DNA of 64,000 bases from Pristionchus mayeri (taxonomy: Eukaryota; Nematoda; Chromadorea; Rhabditida; Neodiplogasteridae), in NCBI GenBank assembly GCA_036245805.1, contig BTRK01000001.1, positions 39,134,995 to 39,198,994 of the forward strand. Direction: 5' to 3'. Shown one piece after another: positions 46,001 to 59,373 of the stretch; position 1 is the first letter of the stretch; every line of letters begins with the position of its first letter. Under the pieces are notes generated by a model. It did not search any database and was not told where the DNA came from. It worked only from the letters and a program-made list of their open reading frames with translations. Both the position numbers and the translations under genes were made by a program.

Positions 46001-49000
46001 TGGTGTGCGAATATACCCAAAATTAAGGTGGTGTGAGAATATACCCAAAATTAAGGTGGTGTGAGAATATACCCAAAATTAAGGTTGTGTGAGAATATAC
46101 CCAAAATTAAGGTGGTGTGAGAATATACCCAAAATTAAGGTGGTGTGCGAATATACCCAAAATTAAGGTTGTGTGAGAATATACCCAAAATTAAGGTGGT
46201 GTGAGAATATACCCAAAATTAAGGTGGTGTGAGGTAATACCCAAAATTAAGTTGGAGAGAGGTGATACCCAAAATTAAGCTGGCGAGAGAATATACCCAA
46301 AATTAAGGTGTTTTGAGAATATACCCAAAATTAAGGTGGTGTGAGAATATACCCAAAATTAAGGTGGTGTGAGAATATACCCAAAATTAAGCTGGCGAGA
46401 GAATATACCCAAAATTAAGGTGGTGTGAGAATATACCCAAAATTAAGGTGGTGTGAGAATATACCCAAAATTAAGCTGGCGAGAGAATATACCCAAAATT
46501 AAGGTGGTGTGAGAATATACCCAAAATTAAGATGGAGAGAGGTGATACCCAAAATTAAGCTGGCGAGAGAATATACCCAAAATTAAGGTGGTTTGAGAAT
46601 ATACCCAAAATTAAGGTGGTGTGAGAATATACCCAAAATTAAGCTGGCGAGAGAATATACCCAAAATTAAGGTGGTGTGAGAATATACCCAAAATTAAGG
46701 TGGTGTGAGAATATACCCAAAATTAAGCTGGCGAGAGAATATACCCAAAATTAAGGTGGTGTGAGAATATACCCAAAATTAAGGTGGTGTGAGAATATAC
46801 CCAAAATTAAGGTGGTGTGAGAATATACCCAAAATTAAGGTGGTGTGAGAATATACCCAAAATTCAGGTGGTGTGAGAATATACCCAAAATTAAGGTGGT
46901 GTGAGAATATACCCAAAATTAAGGTGGTGTGAGAATATACCCAAAATTAAGGTGGTGTGAGAATATACCCAAAATTCAGGTGGTGTGAGAATATACCCAA
47001 AATTAAGGTGGTGTGAGAATATACCCAAAATTAAGGTGGTGTGAGAATATACCCAAAATTAAGGTGGTGTGAGAATATACCCAAAATTAAGGTGGTGTGC
47101 GAATATACCCAAAATTAAGGTGGTGTGAGAATATACCCAAAATTAAGGTGGTGTGAGAATATACCCAAAATTAAGGTTGTGTGAGAATATACCCAAAATT
47201 AAGGTGTTTTGAGAATATACCCAAAATTAAGGTGTTTTGAGAATATACCCAAAATGAAGGTGTTTTGAGAATATACCCAAAATTAAGGTGGTGTGAGAAT
47301 ATACCCAAAATTAAGGTGGTGTGAGAATATACCCAAAATTAAGGTGGTTTGAGAATATACCCAAAATTAAGGTGGTGTGAGAATATACCCAAAATTAAGG
47401 TGGTGTGAGAATATACCCAAAATTAAGCTGGCGAGAGAATATACCCAAAATTAAGGTGGTGTGAGAATATACCCAAAATTAAGGTGGTGTGAGAATATAC
47501 CCAAAATTCAGGTGGTGTGAGAATATACCCAAAATTAAGGTGGTGTGAGAATATACCCAAAATTAAGGTGGTGTGAGAATATACCCAAAATTAAGGTGGT
47601 GTGAGAATATACCCAAAATTAAGGTGGTGTGAGAATATACCCAAAATTAAGGTGGTGTGAGAATATACCCAAAATTAAGGTGGTGTGAGAATATACCCAA
47701 AATTAAGGTGGTGTGAGAATATACCCAAAATTAAGGTGGTGTGCGAATATACCCAAAATTAAGGTTGTGTGAGAATATACCCAAAATTAAGGTGGTGTGA
47801 GAATATACCCAAAATTAAGGTGGTGTAAGAATATACCCAAAATTAAGGTGGTGTGAGAATATACCCAAAATTAAGGTGGTGTGAGAATATACCCAAAATT
47901 AAGGTGGTGTGAGAATATACCCAAAATTAAGGTGGTGTGAGAATATACCCAAAATTCAGGTGGTGTGAGAATATACCCAAAATTCAGGTGGTGTGAGAAT
48001 ATACCCAAAATTAAGGTGGTGTGAGAATATACCCAAAATTAAGGTGGTGTGAGAATATACCCAAAATTAAGGTGGTGTGAGAATATACCCAAAATTAAGG
48101 TGGTGTGAGAATATACCCAAAATTAAGGTGGTGTGCGAATATACCCAAAATTAAGGTTGTGTGAGAATATACCCAAAATTAAGTTGGAGAGAGGTGATAC
48201 CCAAAATTAAGCTGGCGAGAGAATATACCCAAAATTAAGGTGGTGTGAGAATATACCCAAAATTAAGGTTGTGTGAGAATATACCCAAAATTAAGTTGGA
48301 GAGAGGTGATACCCAAAATTAAGCTGGCGAGAGAATATACCCAAAATTAAGGTGGTGTGAGAATATACCCAAAATTAAGCTGGCGAGAGAATATACCCAA
48401 AATTAAGGTGGTGTGAGAATATACCCAAAATTAAGCTGGCGAGAGAATATACCCAAAATTAAGGTGGTGTGAGAATATACCCAAAATTAAGGTGGTGTGA
48501 GAATATACCCAAAATTAAGGTGGTGTGAGAATATACCCAAAATTCAGGTGGTGTGAGAATATACCCAAAATTAAGGTGGTGTGAGAATATACCCAAAATT
48601 AAGGTGGTGTGAGAATATACCCAAAATTAAGGTGGTGTGAGAATATACCCAAAATTAAGGTGGTGTGAGAATATACCCAAAATTAAGATGGAGAGAGGTG
48701 ATACCCAAAATTAAGCTGGCGAGAGAATATACCCAAAATTAAGGTGGTTTGAGAATATACCCAAAATTAAGGTGGTGTGAGAATATACCCAAAATTAAGC
48801 TGGCGAGAGAATATACCCAAAATTAAGGTGGTGTGAGAATATACCCAAAATTAAGGTGGTGTGAGAATATACCCAAAATTAAGCTGGCGAGAGAATATAC
48901 CCAAAATTAAGGTGGTGTGAGAATATACCCAAAATTAAGGTGGTGTGAGAATATACCCAAAATTAAGGTGGTGTGAGAATATACCCAAAATTAAGGTGGT

Positions 49001-52000
49001 GTGAGAATATACCCAAAATTCAGGTGGTGTGAGAATATACCCAAAATTAAGGTGGTGTGAGAATATACCCAAAATTAAGGTGGTGTGAGAATATACCCAA
49101 AATTAAGGTGGTGTGAGAATATACCCAAAATTCAGGTGGTGTGAGAATATACCCAAAATTAAGGTGGTGTGAGAATATACCCAAAATTAAGGTGGTGTGA
49201 GAATATACCCAAAATTAAGGTGGTGTGAGAATATACCCAAAATTAAGCTGGCGAGAGAATATACCCAAAATTAAGGTGGTGTGAGAATATACCCAAAATT
49301 AAGGTGGTGTGAGAATATACCCAAAATTAAGGTGGTGTGAGAATATACCCAAAATTCAGGTGGTGTGAGAATATACCCAAAATTAAGGTGGTGTGAGAAT
49401 ATACCCAAAATTCAGGTGGTGTGAGAATATACCCAAAATTAAGGTGGTGTGAGAATATACCCAAAATTAAGGTGGTGTGAGAATATACCCAAAATTAAGG
49501 TGGTGTGAGAATATACCCAAAATTAAGGTGGTGTGAGAATATACCCAAAATTAAGGTGGTGTGAGAATATACCCAAAATTAAGGTGGTGTGAGAATATAC
49601 CCAAAATTAAGGTGGTGTGCGAATATACCCAAAATTAAGGTTGTGTGAGAATATACCCAAAATTAAGGTGGTGTGAGAATATACCCAAAATTAAGGTGGT
49701 GTGAGAATATACCCAAAATTAAGGTGGTGTGAGAATATACCCAAAATTAAGGTGGTGTGAGAATATACCCAAAATTAAGGTGGTGTGCGAATATACCCAA
49801 AATTAAGGTTGTGTGAGAATATACCCAAAATTAAGTTGGAGAGAGGTGATACCCAAAATTAAGCTGGCGAGAGAATATACCCAAAATTAAGGTGGTGTGA
49901 GAATATACCCAAAATTAAGCTGGCGAGAGAATATACCCAAAATTAAGGTGGTGTGAGAATATACCCAAAATTAAGGTTGTGTGAGAATATACCCAAAATT
50001 AAGTTGGAGAGAGGTGATACCCAAAATTAAGCTGGCGAGAGAATATACCCAAAATTAAGGTGGTGTGAGAATATACCCAAAATTAAGGTTGTGTGAGAAT
50101 ATACCCAAAATTAAGTTGGAGAGAGGTGATACCCAAAATTAAGCTGGCGAGAGAATATACCCAAAATTAAGGTGGTGTGAGAATATACCCAAAATTAAGC
50201 TGGCGAGAGAATATACCCAAAATTAAGGTGGTGTGAGAATATACCCAAAATTAAGCTGGCGAGAGAATATACCCAAAATTAAGGTGGTGTGAGAATATAC
50301 CCAAAATTAAGGTGGTGTGAGAATATACCCAAAATTAAGGTGGTGTGAGAATATACCCAAAATTCAGGTGGTGTGAGAATATACCCAAAATTAAGGTGGT
50401 GTGAGAATATACCCAAAATTAAGGTGGTGTGAGAATATACCCAAAATTAAGGTGGTGTGAGAATATACCCAAAATTAAGGTGGTGTGAGAATATACCCAA
50501 AATTAAGATGGAGAGAGGTGATACCCAAAATTAAGCTGGCGAGAGAATATACCCAAAATTAAGGTGGTTTGAGAATATACCCAAAATTAAGGTGGTGTGA
50601 GAATATACCCAAAATTAAGCTGGCGAGAGAATATACCCAAAATTAAGGTGGTGTGAGAATATACCCAAAATTAAGGTGGTGTGATAATATACCCAAAATT
50701 AAGCTGGCGAGAGAATATACCCAAAATTAAGGTGGTGTGAGAATATACCCAAAATTAAGGTGGTGTGAGAATATACCCAAAATTAAGGTGGTGTGAGAAT
50801 ATACCCAAAATTAAGGTGGTGTGAGAATATACCCAAAATTCAGGTGGTGTGAGAATATACCCAAAATTAAGGTGGTGTGAGAATATACCCAAAATTAAGG
50901 TGGTGTGAGAATATACCCAAAATTAAGGTGGTGTGAGAATATACCCAAAATTCAGGTGGTGTGAGAATATACCCAAAATTAAGGTGGTGTGAGAATATAC
51001 CCAAAATTAAGGTGGTGTGAGAATATACCCAAAATTAAGGTGGTGTGAGAATATACCCAAAATTAAGGTGGTGTGCGAATATACCCAAAATTAAGGTGGT
51101 GTGAGAATATACCCAAAATTAAGGTGGTGTGAGAATATACCCAAAATTAAGGTTGTGTGAGAATATACCCAAAATTAAGGTGTTTTGAGAATATACCCAA
51201 AATTAAGGTGTTTTGAGAATATACCCAAAATGAAGGTGTTTTGAGAATATACCCAAAATTAAGGTGGTGTGAGAATATACCCAAAATTAAGGTGGTGTGA
51301 GAATATACCCAAAATTAAGGTGGTTTGAGAATATACCCAAAATTAAGGTGGTGTGAGAATATACCCAAAATTAAGGTGGTGTGAGAATATACCCAAAATT
51401 AAGGCGGTGTGAGAATATACCCAAAATTAAGCTGGCGAGAGAATATACCCAAAATTAAGGTGGTGTGAGAATATACCCAAAATTAAGCTGGCGAGAGAAT
51501 ATACCCAAAATTAAGGTGGTGTGAGAATATACCCAAAATTAAGGTGGTGTGAGAATATACCCAAAATTAAGGTGGTGTGCGAATATACCCAAAATTAAGG
51601 TGGTGTGAGAATATACCCAAAATTAAGGTGGTGTGAGAATATACCCAAAATTAAGGTGGTGTGAGAATATACCCAAAATTAAGGTGGTGTGAGAATATAC
51701 CCAAAATTAAGGTGGTGTGAGAATATACCCAAAATTAAGGTGGTGTGAGAATATACCCAAAATTAAGGTTGTGTGAGAATATACCCAAAATTAAGGTGTT
51801 TTGAGAATATACCCAAAATTAAGGTGTTTTGAGAATATACCCAAAATGAAGGTGTTTTGAGAATATACCCAAAATTAAGGTGGTGTGAGAATATACCCAA
51901 AATTAAGGTGGTGTGAGAATATACCCAAAATTAAGGTGGTTTGAGAATATACCCAAAATTAAGGTGGTGTGAGAATATACCCAAAATTAAGGTGGTGTGA

Positions 52001-55000
52001 GAATATACCCAAAATTAAGGCGGTGTGAGAATATACCCAAAATTAAGCTGGCGAGAGAATATACCCAAAATTAAGGTGGTGTGAGAATATACCCAAAATT
52101 AAGCTGGCGAGAGAATATACCCAAAATTAAGGTGGTGTGAGAATATACCCAAAATTAAGGTGGTGTGAGAATATACCCAAAATTAAGGTGGTGTGCGAAT
52201 ATACCCAAAATTAAGGTGGTGTGAGAATATACCCAAAATTAAGGTGGTGTGAGAATATACCCAAAATTAAGGTGGTGTGAGAATATACCCAAAATTAAGG
52301 TGGTGTGAGAATATACCCAAAATTAAGGTGGTGTGCGAATATACCCAAAATTAAGGTTGTGTGAGAATATACCCAAAATTAAGTTGGAGAGAGGTGATAC
52401 CCAAAATTAAGCTGGCGAGAGAATATACCCAAAATTAAGGTGGTGTGAGAATATACCCAAAATTAAGCTGGCGAGAGAATATACCCAAAATTAAGGTGGT
52501 GTGAGAATATACCCAAAATTTGTGAGAATATACCCAAAATTAAGTTGGAGAGAGGTGATACCCAAAATTAAGCTGGCGAGAGAATATACCCAAAATTAAG
52601 GTGGTGTGAGAATATACCCAAAATTAAGCTGGCGAGAGAATATACCCAAAATTAAGGTGGTGTGAGAATATACCCAAAATTAAGCTGGCGAGAGAATATA
52701 CCCAAAATTAAGGTGGTGTGAGAATATACCCAAAATTAAGGTGGTGTGAGAATATACCCAAAATTAAGGTGGTGTGAGAATATACCCAAAATTCAGGTGG
52801 TGTGAGAATATACCCAAAATTAAGGTGGTGTGAGAATATACCCAAAATTAAGGTGGTGTGAGAATATACCCAAAATTAAGGTGGTGTGAGAATATACCCA
52901 AAATTAAGGTGGTGTGAGAATATACCCAAAATTAAGGTGGTGTGAGAATATACCCAAAATTAAGATGGAGAGAGGTGATACCCAAAATTAAGCTGGCGAG
53001 AGAATATACCCAAAATTAAGGTGGTTTGAGAATATACCCAAAATTAAGGTGGTGTGAGAATATACCCAAAATTAAGCTGGCGAGAGAATATACCCAAAAT
53101 TAAGGTGGTGTGAGAATATACCCAAAATTAAGGTGGTGTGAGAATATACCCAAAATTAAGCTGGCGAGAGAATATACCCAAAATTAAGGTGGTGTGAGAA
53201 TATACCCAAAATTAAGGTGGTGTGAGAATATACCCAAAATTAAGGTGGTGTGAGAATATACCCAAAATTCAGGTGGTGTGAGAATATACCCAAAATTAAG
53301 GTGGTGTGAGAATATACCCAAAATTAAGGTGGTGTGAGAATATACCCAAAATTAAGGTGGTGTGAGAATATACCCAAAATTAAGGTGGTGTGAGAATATA
53401 CCCAAAATTAAGGTGGTGTGAGAATATACCCAAAATTAAGGTGGTGTGAGAATATACCCAAAATTAAGGTGGTGTGAGAATATACCCAAAATTAAGGTGG
53501 TGTGCGAATATACCCAAAATTAAGGTGGTGTGAGAATATACCCAAAATTAAGGTGGTGTGAGAATATACCCAAAATTAAGGTGGTGTGAGAATATACCCA
53601 AAATTAAGGTTGTGTGAGAATATACCCAAAATTAAGGTGTTTTGAGAATATACCCAAAATTAAGGTGTTTTGAGAATATACCCAAAATTAAGGTGTTTTG
53701 AGAATATACCCAAAATTAAGGTGGTGTGAGAATATACCCAAAATTAAGGTGGTGTGAGAATATACCCAAAATTAAGGTGGTTTGAGAATATACCCAAAAT
53801 TAAGGTGGTGTGAGAATATACCCAAAATTAAGGTGGTGTGAGAATATACCCAAAATTAAGCTGGCGAGAGAATATACCCAAAATTAAGGTGGTGTGAGAA
53901 TATACCCAAAATTCAGGTGGTGTGAGAATATACCCAAAATTCAGGTGGTGTGAGAATATACCCAAAATTAAGGTGGTGTGAGAATATACCCAAAATTAAG
54001 GTGGTGTGAGAATATACCCAAAATTAAGGTGGTTGAGAATATACCCAAAATTAAGGTGGTGTGAGAATATACCCAAAATTAAGGTGGTGTGAGAATATAC
54101 CCAAAATTAAGGTGGTGTGAGAATATACCCAAAATTAAGGTGGTGTGCGAATATACCCAAAATTAAGGTTGTGTGCGAATATACCCAAAATTAAGGTTGT
54201 GTGAGAATATACCCAAAATTAAGGTGGTGTGAGAATATACCCAAAATTAAGGTGGTGTAAGAATATACCCAAAATTAAGGTGGTGTGAGAATATACCCAA
54301 AATTAAGGTGGTGTGAGAATATACCCAAAATTCAGGTGGTGTGAGAATATACCCAAAATTAAGGTGGTGTGAGAATATACCCAAAATTAAGGTGGTGTGA
54401 GAATATACCCAAAATTAAGGTGGTGTGAGAATATACCCAAAATTAAGGTGGTGTGAGAATATACCCAAAATTAAGGTGGTGTGAGAATATACCCAAAATT
54501 AAGGTGGTGTGAGAATATACCCAAAATTAAGGTGGTGTGCGAATATACCCAAAATTAAGGTGGTGTGAGAATATACCCAAAATTAAGGTGGTGTGAGAAT
54601 ATACCCAAAATTAAGGTGGTGTGAGAATATACCCAAAATTAAGGTTGTGTGAGAATATACCCAAAATTAAGGTGTTTTGAGAATATACCCAAAATTAAGG
54701 TGTTTTGAGAATATACCCAAAATTAAGGTGTTTTGAGAATATACCCAAAATTAAGGTGGTGTGAGAATATACCCAAAATTAAGGTGGTGTGAGAATATAC
54801 CCAAAATTAAGGTGGTTTGAGAATATACCCAAAATTAAGGTGGTGTGAGAATATACCCAAAATTAAGGTGGTGTGAGAATATACCCAAAATTAAGCTGGC
54901 GAGAGAATATACCCAAAATTAAGGTGGTGTGAGAATATACCCAAAATTCAGGTGGTGTGAGAATATACCCAAAATTCAGGTGGTGTGAGAATATACCCAA

Positions 55001-56853
55001 AATTAAGGTGGTGTGAGAATATACCCAAAATTAAGGTGGTGTGAGAATATACCCAAAATTAAGGTGGTGTGAGAATATACCCAAAATTAAGGTGGTGTGA
55101 GAATATACCCAAAATTAAGGTGGTGTGAGAATATACCCAAAATTAAGGTGGTGTGAGAATATACCCAAAATTAAGGTGGTGTGCGAATATACCCAAAATT
55201 AAGGTTGTGTGCGAATATACCCAAAATTAAGGTTGTGTGAGAATATACCCAAAATTAAGGTGGTGTGAGAATATACCCAAAATTAAGGTGGTGTAAGAAT
55301 ATACCCAAAATTAAGGTGGTGTGAGAATATACCCAAAATTAAGGTGGTGTGAGAATATACCCAAAATTCAGGTGGTGTGAGAATATACCCAAAATTAAGG
55401 TGGTGTGAGAATATACCCAAAATTAAGGTGGTGTGAGAATATACCCAAAATTAAGGTGGTGTGAGAATATACCCAAAATTAAGGTGGTGTGCGAATATAC
55501 CCAAAATTAAGGTTGTGTGAGAATATACCCAAAATTAAGTTGGAGAGAGGTGATACCCAAAATTAAGCTGGCGAGAGAATATACCCAAAATTAAGGTGGT
55601 GTGAGAATATACCCAAAATTAAGCTGGCGAGAGAATATACCCAAAATTAAGGTGGTGTGAGAATATACCCAAAATTAAGGTTGTGTGAGAATATACCCAA
55701 AATTAAGTTGGAGAGAGGTGATACCCAAAATTAAGCTGGCGAGAGAATATACCCAAAATTAAGGTGGTGTGAGAATATACCCAAAATTAAGCTGGCGAGA
55801 GAATATACCCAAAATTAAGGTGGTGTGAGAATATACCCAAAATTAAGCTGGCGAGAGAATATACCCAAAATTAAGGTGGTGTGAGAATATACCCAAAATT
55901 AAGGTGGTGTGAGAATATACCCAAAATTAAGGTGGTGTGAGAATATACCCAAAATTCAGGTGGTGTGAGAATATACCCAAAATTAAGGTGGTGTGAGAAT
56001 ATACCCAAAATTAAGGTGGTGTGAGAATATACCCAAAATTCAGGTGGTGTGAGAATATACCCAAAATTAAGGTGGTGTGAGAATATACCCAAAATTAAGG
56101 TGGTGTGAGAATATACCCAAAATTAAGGTGGTGTGAGAATATACCCAAAATTAAGGTGGTGTGCGAATATACCCAAAATTAAGGTTGTGTGAGAATATAC
56201 CCAAAATTAAGTTGGAGAGAGGTGATACCCAAAATTAAGCTGGCGAGAGAATATACCCAAAATTAAGGTGGTGTGAGAATATACCCAAAATTAAGCTGGC
56301 GAGAGAATATACCCAAAATTAAGGTGGTGTGAGAATATACCCAAAATTAAGGTTGTGTGAGAATATACCCAAAATTAAGTTGGAGAGAGGTGATACCCAA
56401 AATTAAGCTGGCGAGAGAATATACCCAAAATTAAGGTGGTGTGAGAATATACCCAAAATTAAGCTGGCGAGAGAATATACCCAAAATTAAGGTGGTGTGA
56501 GAATATACCCAAAATTAAGCTGGCGAGAGAATATACCCAAAATTAAGGTGGTGTGAGAATATACCCAAAATTAAGGTGGTGTGAGAATATACCCAAAATT
56601 AAGGTGGTGTGAGAATATACCCAAAATTCAGGTGGTGTGAGAATATACCCAAAATTAAGGTGGTGTGAGAATATACCCAAAATTAAGGTGGTGTGAGAAT
56701 ATACCCAAAATTAAGGTGGTGTGAGAATATACCCAAAATTCAGGTGGTGTGAGAATATACCCAAAATTAAGGTGGTGTGAGAATATACCCAAAATTAAGG
56801 TGGTGTGAGAATATACCCAAAATTAAGGTGGTGTGAGAATATACCCAAAATTA

Positions 56854-58983
56854 AGGTGGTGTGAGAATATACCCAAAATTAAGGTGGTGTGAGAATATAC
56901 CCAAAATTAAGGTGGTGTGAGAATATACCCAAAATTAAGGTGGTGTGAGAATATACCCAAAATTAAGGTGGTGTGAGAATATACCCAAAATTAAGGTGGT
57001 GTGAGAATATACCCAAAATTAAGGTGGTGTGAGAATATACCCAAAATTAAGGTGGTGTGCGAATATACCCAAAATTAAGGTTGTGTGCGAATATACCCAA
57101 AATTAAGGTTGTGTGAGAATATACCCAAAATTAAGGTGGTGTGAGAATATACCCAAAATTAAGGTGGTGTAAGAATATACCCAAAATTAAGGTGGTGTGA
57201 GAATATACCCAAAATTAAGGTGGTGTGAGAATATACCCAAAATTCAGGTGGTGTGAGAATATACCCAAAATTAAGGTGGTGTGAGAATATACCCAAAATT
57301 AAGGTGGTGTGAGAATATACCCAAAATTAAGGTGGTGTGAGAATATACCCAAAATTAAGGTGGTGTGCGAATATACCCAAAATTAAGGTGGTGTGCGAAT
57401 ATACCCAAAATTAAGGTTGTGTGAGAATATACCCAAAATTAAGTTGGAGAGAGGTGATACCCAAAATTAAGCTGGCGAGAGAATATACCCAAAATTAAGG
57501 TGGTGTGAGAATATACCCAAAATTAAGCTGGCGAGAGAATATACCCAAAATTAAGGTGGTGTGAGAATATACCCAAAATTAAGGTTGTGTGAGAATATAC
57601 CCAAAATTAAGTTGGAGAGAGGTGATACCCAAAATTAAGCTGGCGAGAGAATATACCCAAAATTAAGGTGGTGTGAGAATATACCCAAAATTAAGCTGGC
57701 GAGAGAATATACCCAAAATTAAGGTGGTGTGAGAATATACCCAAAATTAAGGTGGTGTAAGAATATACCCAAAATTAAGGTGGTGTGAGAATATACCCAA
57801 AATTAAGGTGGTGTGAGAATATACCCAAAATTCAGGTGGTGTGAGAATATACCCAAAATTAAGGTGGTGTGAGAATATACCCAAAATTAAGGTGGTGTGA
57901 GAATATACCCAAAATTAAGGTGGTGTGAGAATATACCCAAAATTAAGGTGGTGTGAGAATATACCCAAAATTAAGGTGGTGTGCGAATATACCCAAAATT
58001 AAGGTTGTGTGAGAATATACCCAAAATTAAGTTGGAGAGAGGTGATACCCAAAATTAAGCTGGCGAGAGAATATACCCAAAATTAAGTTGGAGAGAGGTG
58101 ATACCCAAAATTAAGCTGGCGAGAGAATATACCCAAAATTAAGGTGGTGTGAGAATATACCCAAAATTAAGCTGGCGAGAGAATATACCCAAAATTAAGG
58201 TGGTGTGAGAATATACCCAAAATTAAGGTGGTGTGAGAATATACCCAAAATTAAGGTGGTTTGAGAATATACCCAAAATTAAGGTGGTGTGAGAATATAC
58301 CCAAAATTAAGCTGGCGAGAGAATATACCCAAAATTAAGCTGGCGAGAGAATATACCCAAAATTAAGCTGGCGAGAGAATATACCCAAAATTAAGGTGGT
58401 GTGAGAATATACCCAAAATTAAGGTGGTGTGAGAATATACCCAAAATTCAGGTGGTGTGAGAATATACCCAAAATTAAGGTGGTGTGAGAATATACCCAA
58501 AATTAAGGTGGTGTGAGAATATACCCAAAATTAAGGTGGTGTGAGAATATACCCAAAATTAAGGTGGTGTGAGAATATACCCAAAATTAAGGTGGTGTGA
58601 GAATATACCCAAAATTAAGGTGGTGTGAGAATATACCCAAAATTAAGGTGGTGTGCGAATATACCCAAAATTAAGGTTGTGTGAGAATATACCCAAAATT
58701 AAGTTGGAGAGAGGTGATACCCAAAATTAAGCTGGCGAGAGAATATACCCAAAATTAAGTTGGAGAGAGGTGATACCCAAAATTAAGCTGGCGAGAGAAT
58801 ATACCCAAAATTAAGGTGGTGTGAGAATATACCCAAAATTAAGCTGGCGAGAGAATATACCCAAAATTAAGGTGGTGTGAGAATATACCCAAAATTAAGG
58901 TGGTGTGAGAATATACCCAAAATTAAGGTGGTTTGAGAATATACCCAAAATTAAGGTGGTGTGAGAATATACCCAAAATTAAG
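56854..58983 (+). repeat. 2130-bp segment of the 28-bp array, copy 1
   Basis: Identical base for base to 59374-61503, at an offset of 2520 bp (90 units). The match ends left where TTAAGG/TTCAGG differ at 56853 and right where GGTGG/GCTGG differ at 58984. Confidence 0.93.
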
Positions 58984-59373
58984 GTGGTGTGCGAATATAC
59001 CCAAAATTAAGGTGGTGTGAGAATATACCCAAAATTAAGGTGGTGTGAGAATATACCCAAAATTAAGGTGGTGTGAGAATATACCCAAAATAAAGGTGGT
59101 GTGAGAATATACCCAAAATTAAGGTGGTGTGCGAATATACCCAAAATTAAGGTTGTGTGAGAATATACCCAAAATTAAGGTGGTGTGAGAATATACCCAA
59201 AATTAAGGTGGTGTAAGAATATACCCAAAATTAAGGTGGTGTAAGAATATACCCAAAATTAAGGTGGTGTGAGAATATACCCAAAATTAAGCTGGCGAGA
59301 GAATATACCCAAAATTAAGGTGGTGTGAGAATATACCCAAAATTCAGGTGGTGTGAGAATATACCCAAAATTC

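Noticed and set aside
42579..56092. 73-codon frames in the 28-bp array
   Set aside because: 28 bp times three is 28 codons, so any stop-free trio gives a periodic peptide. They occur only where a TTCAGG variant removes the stop.
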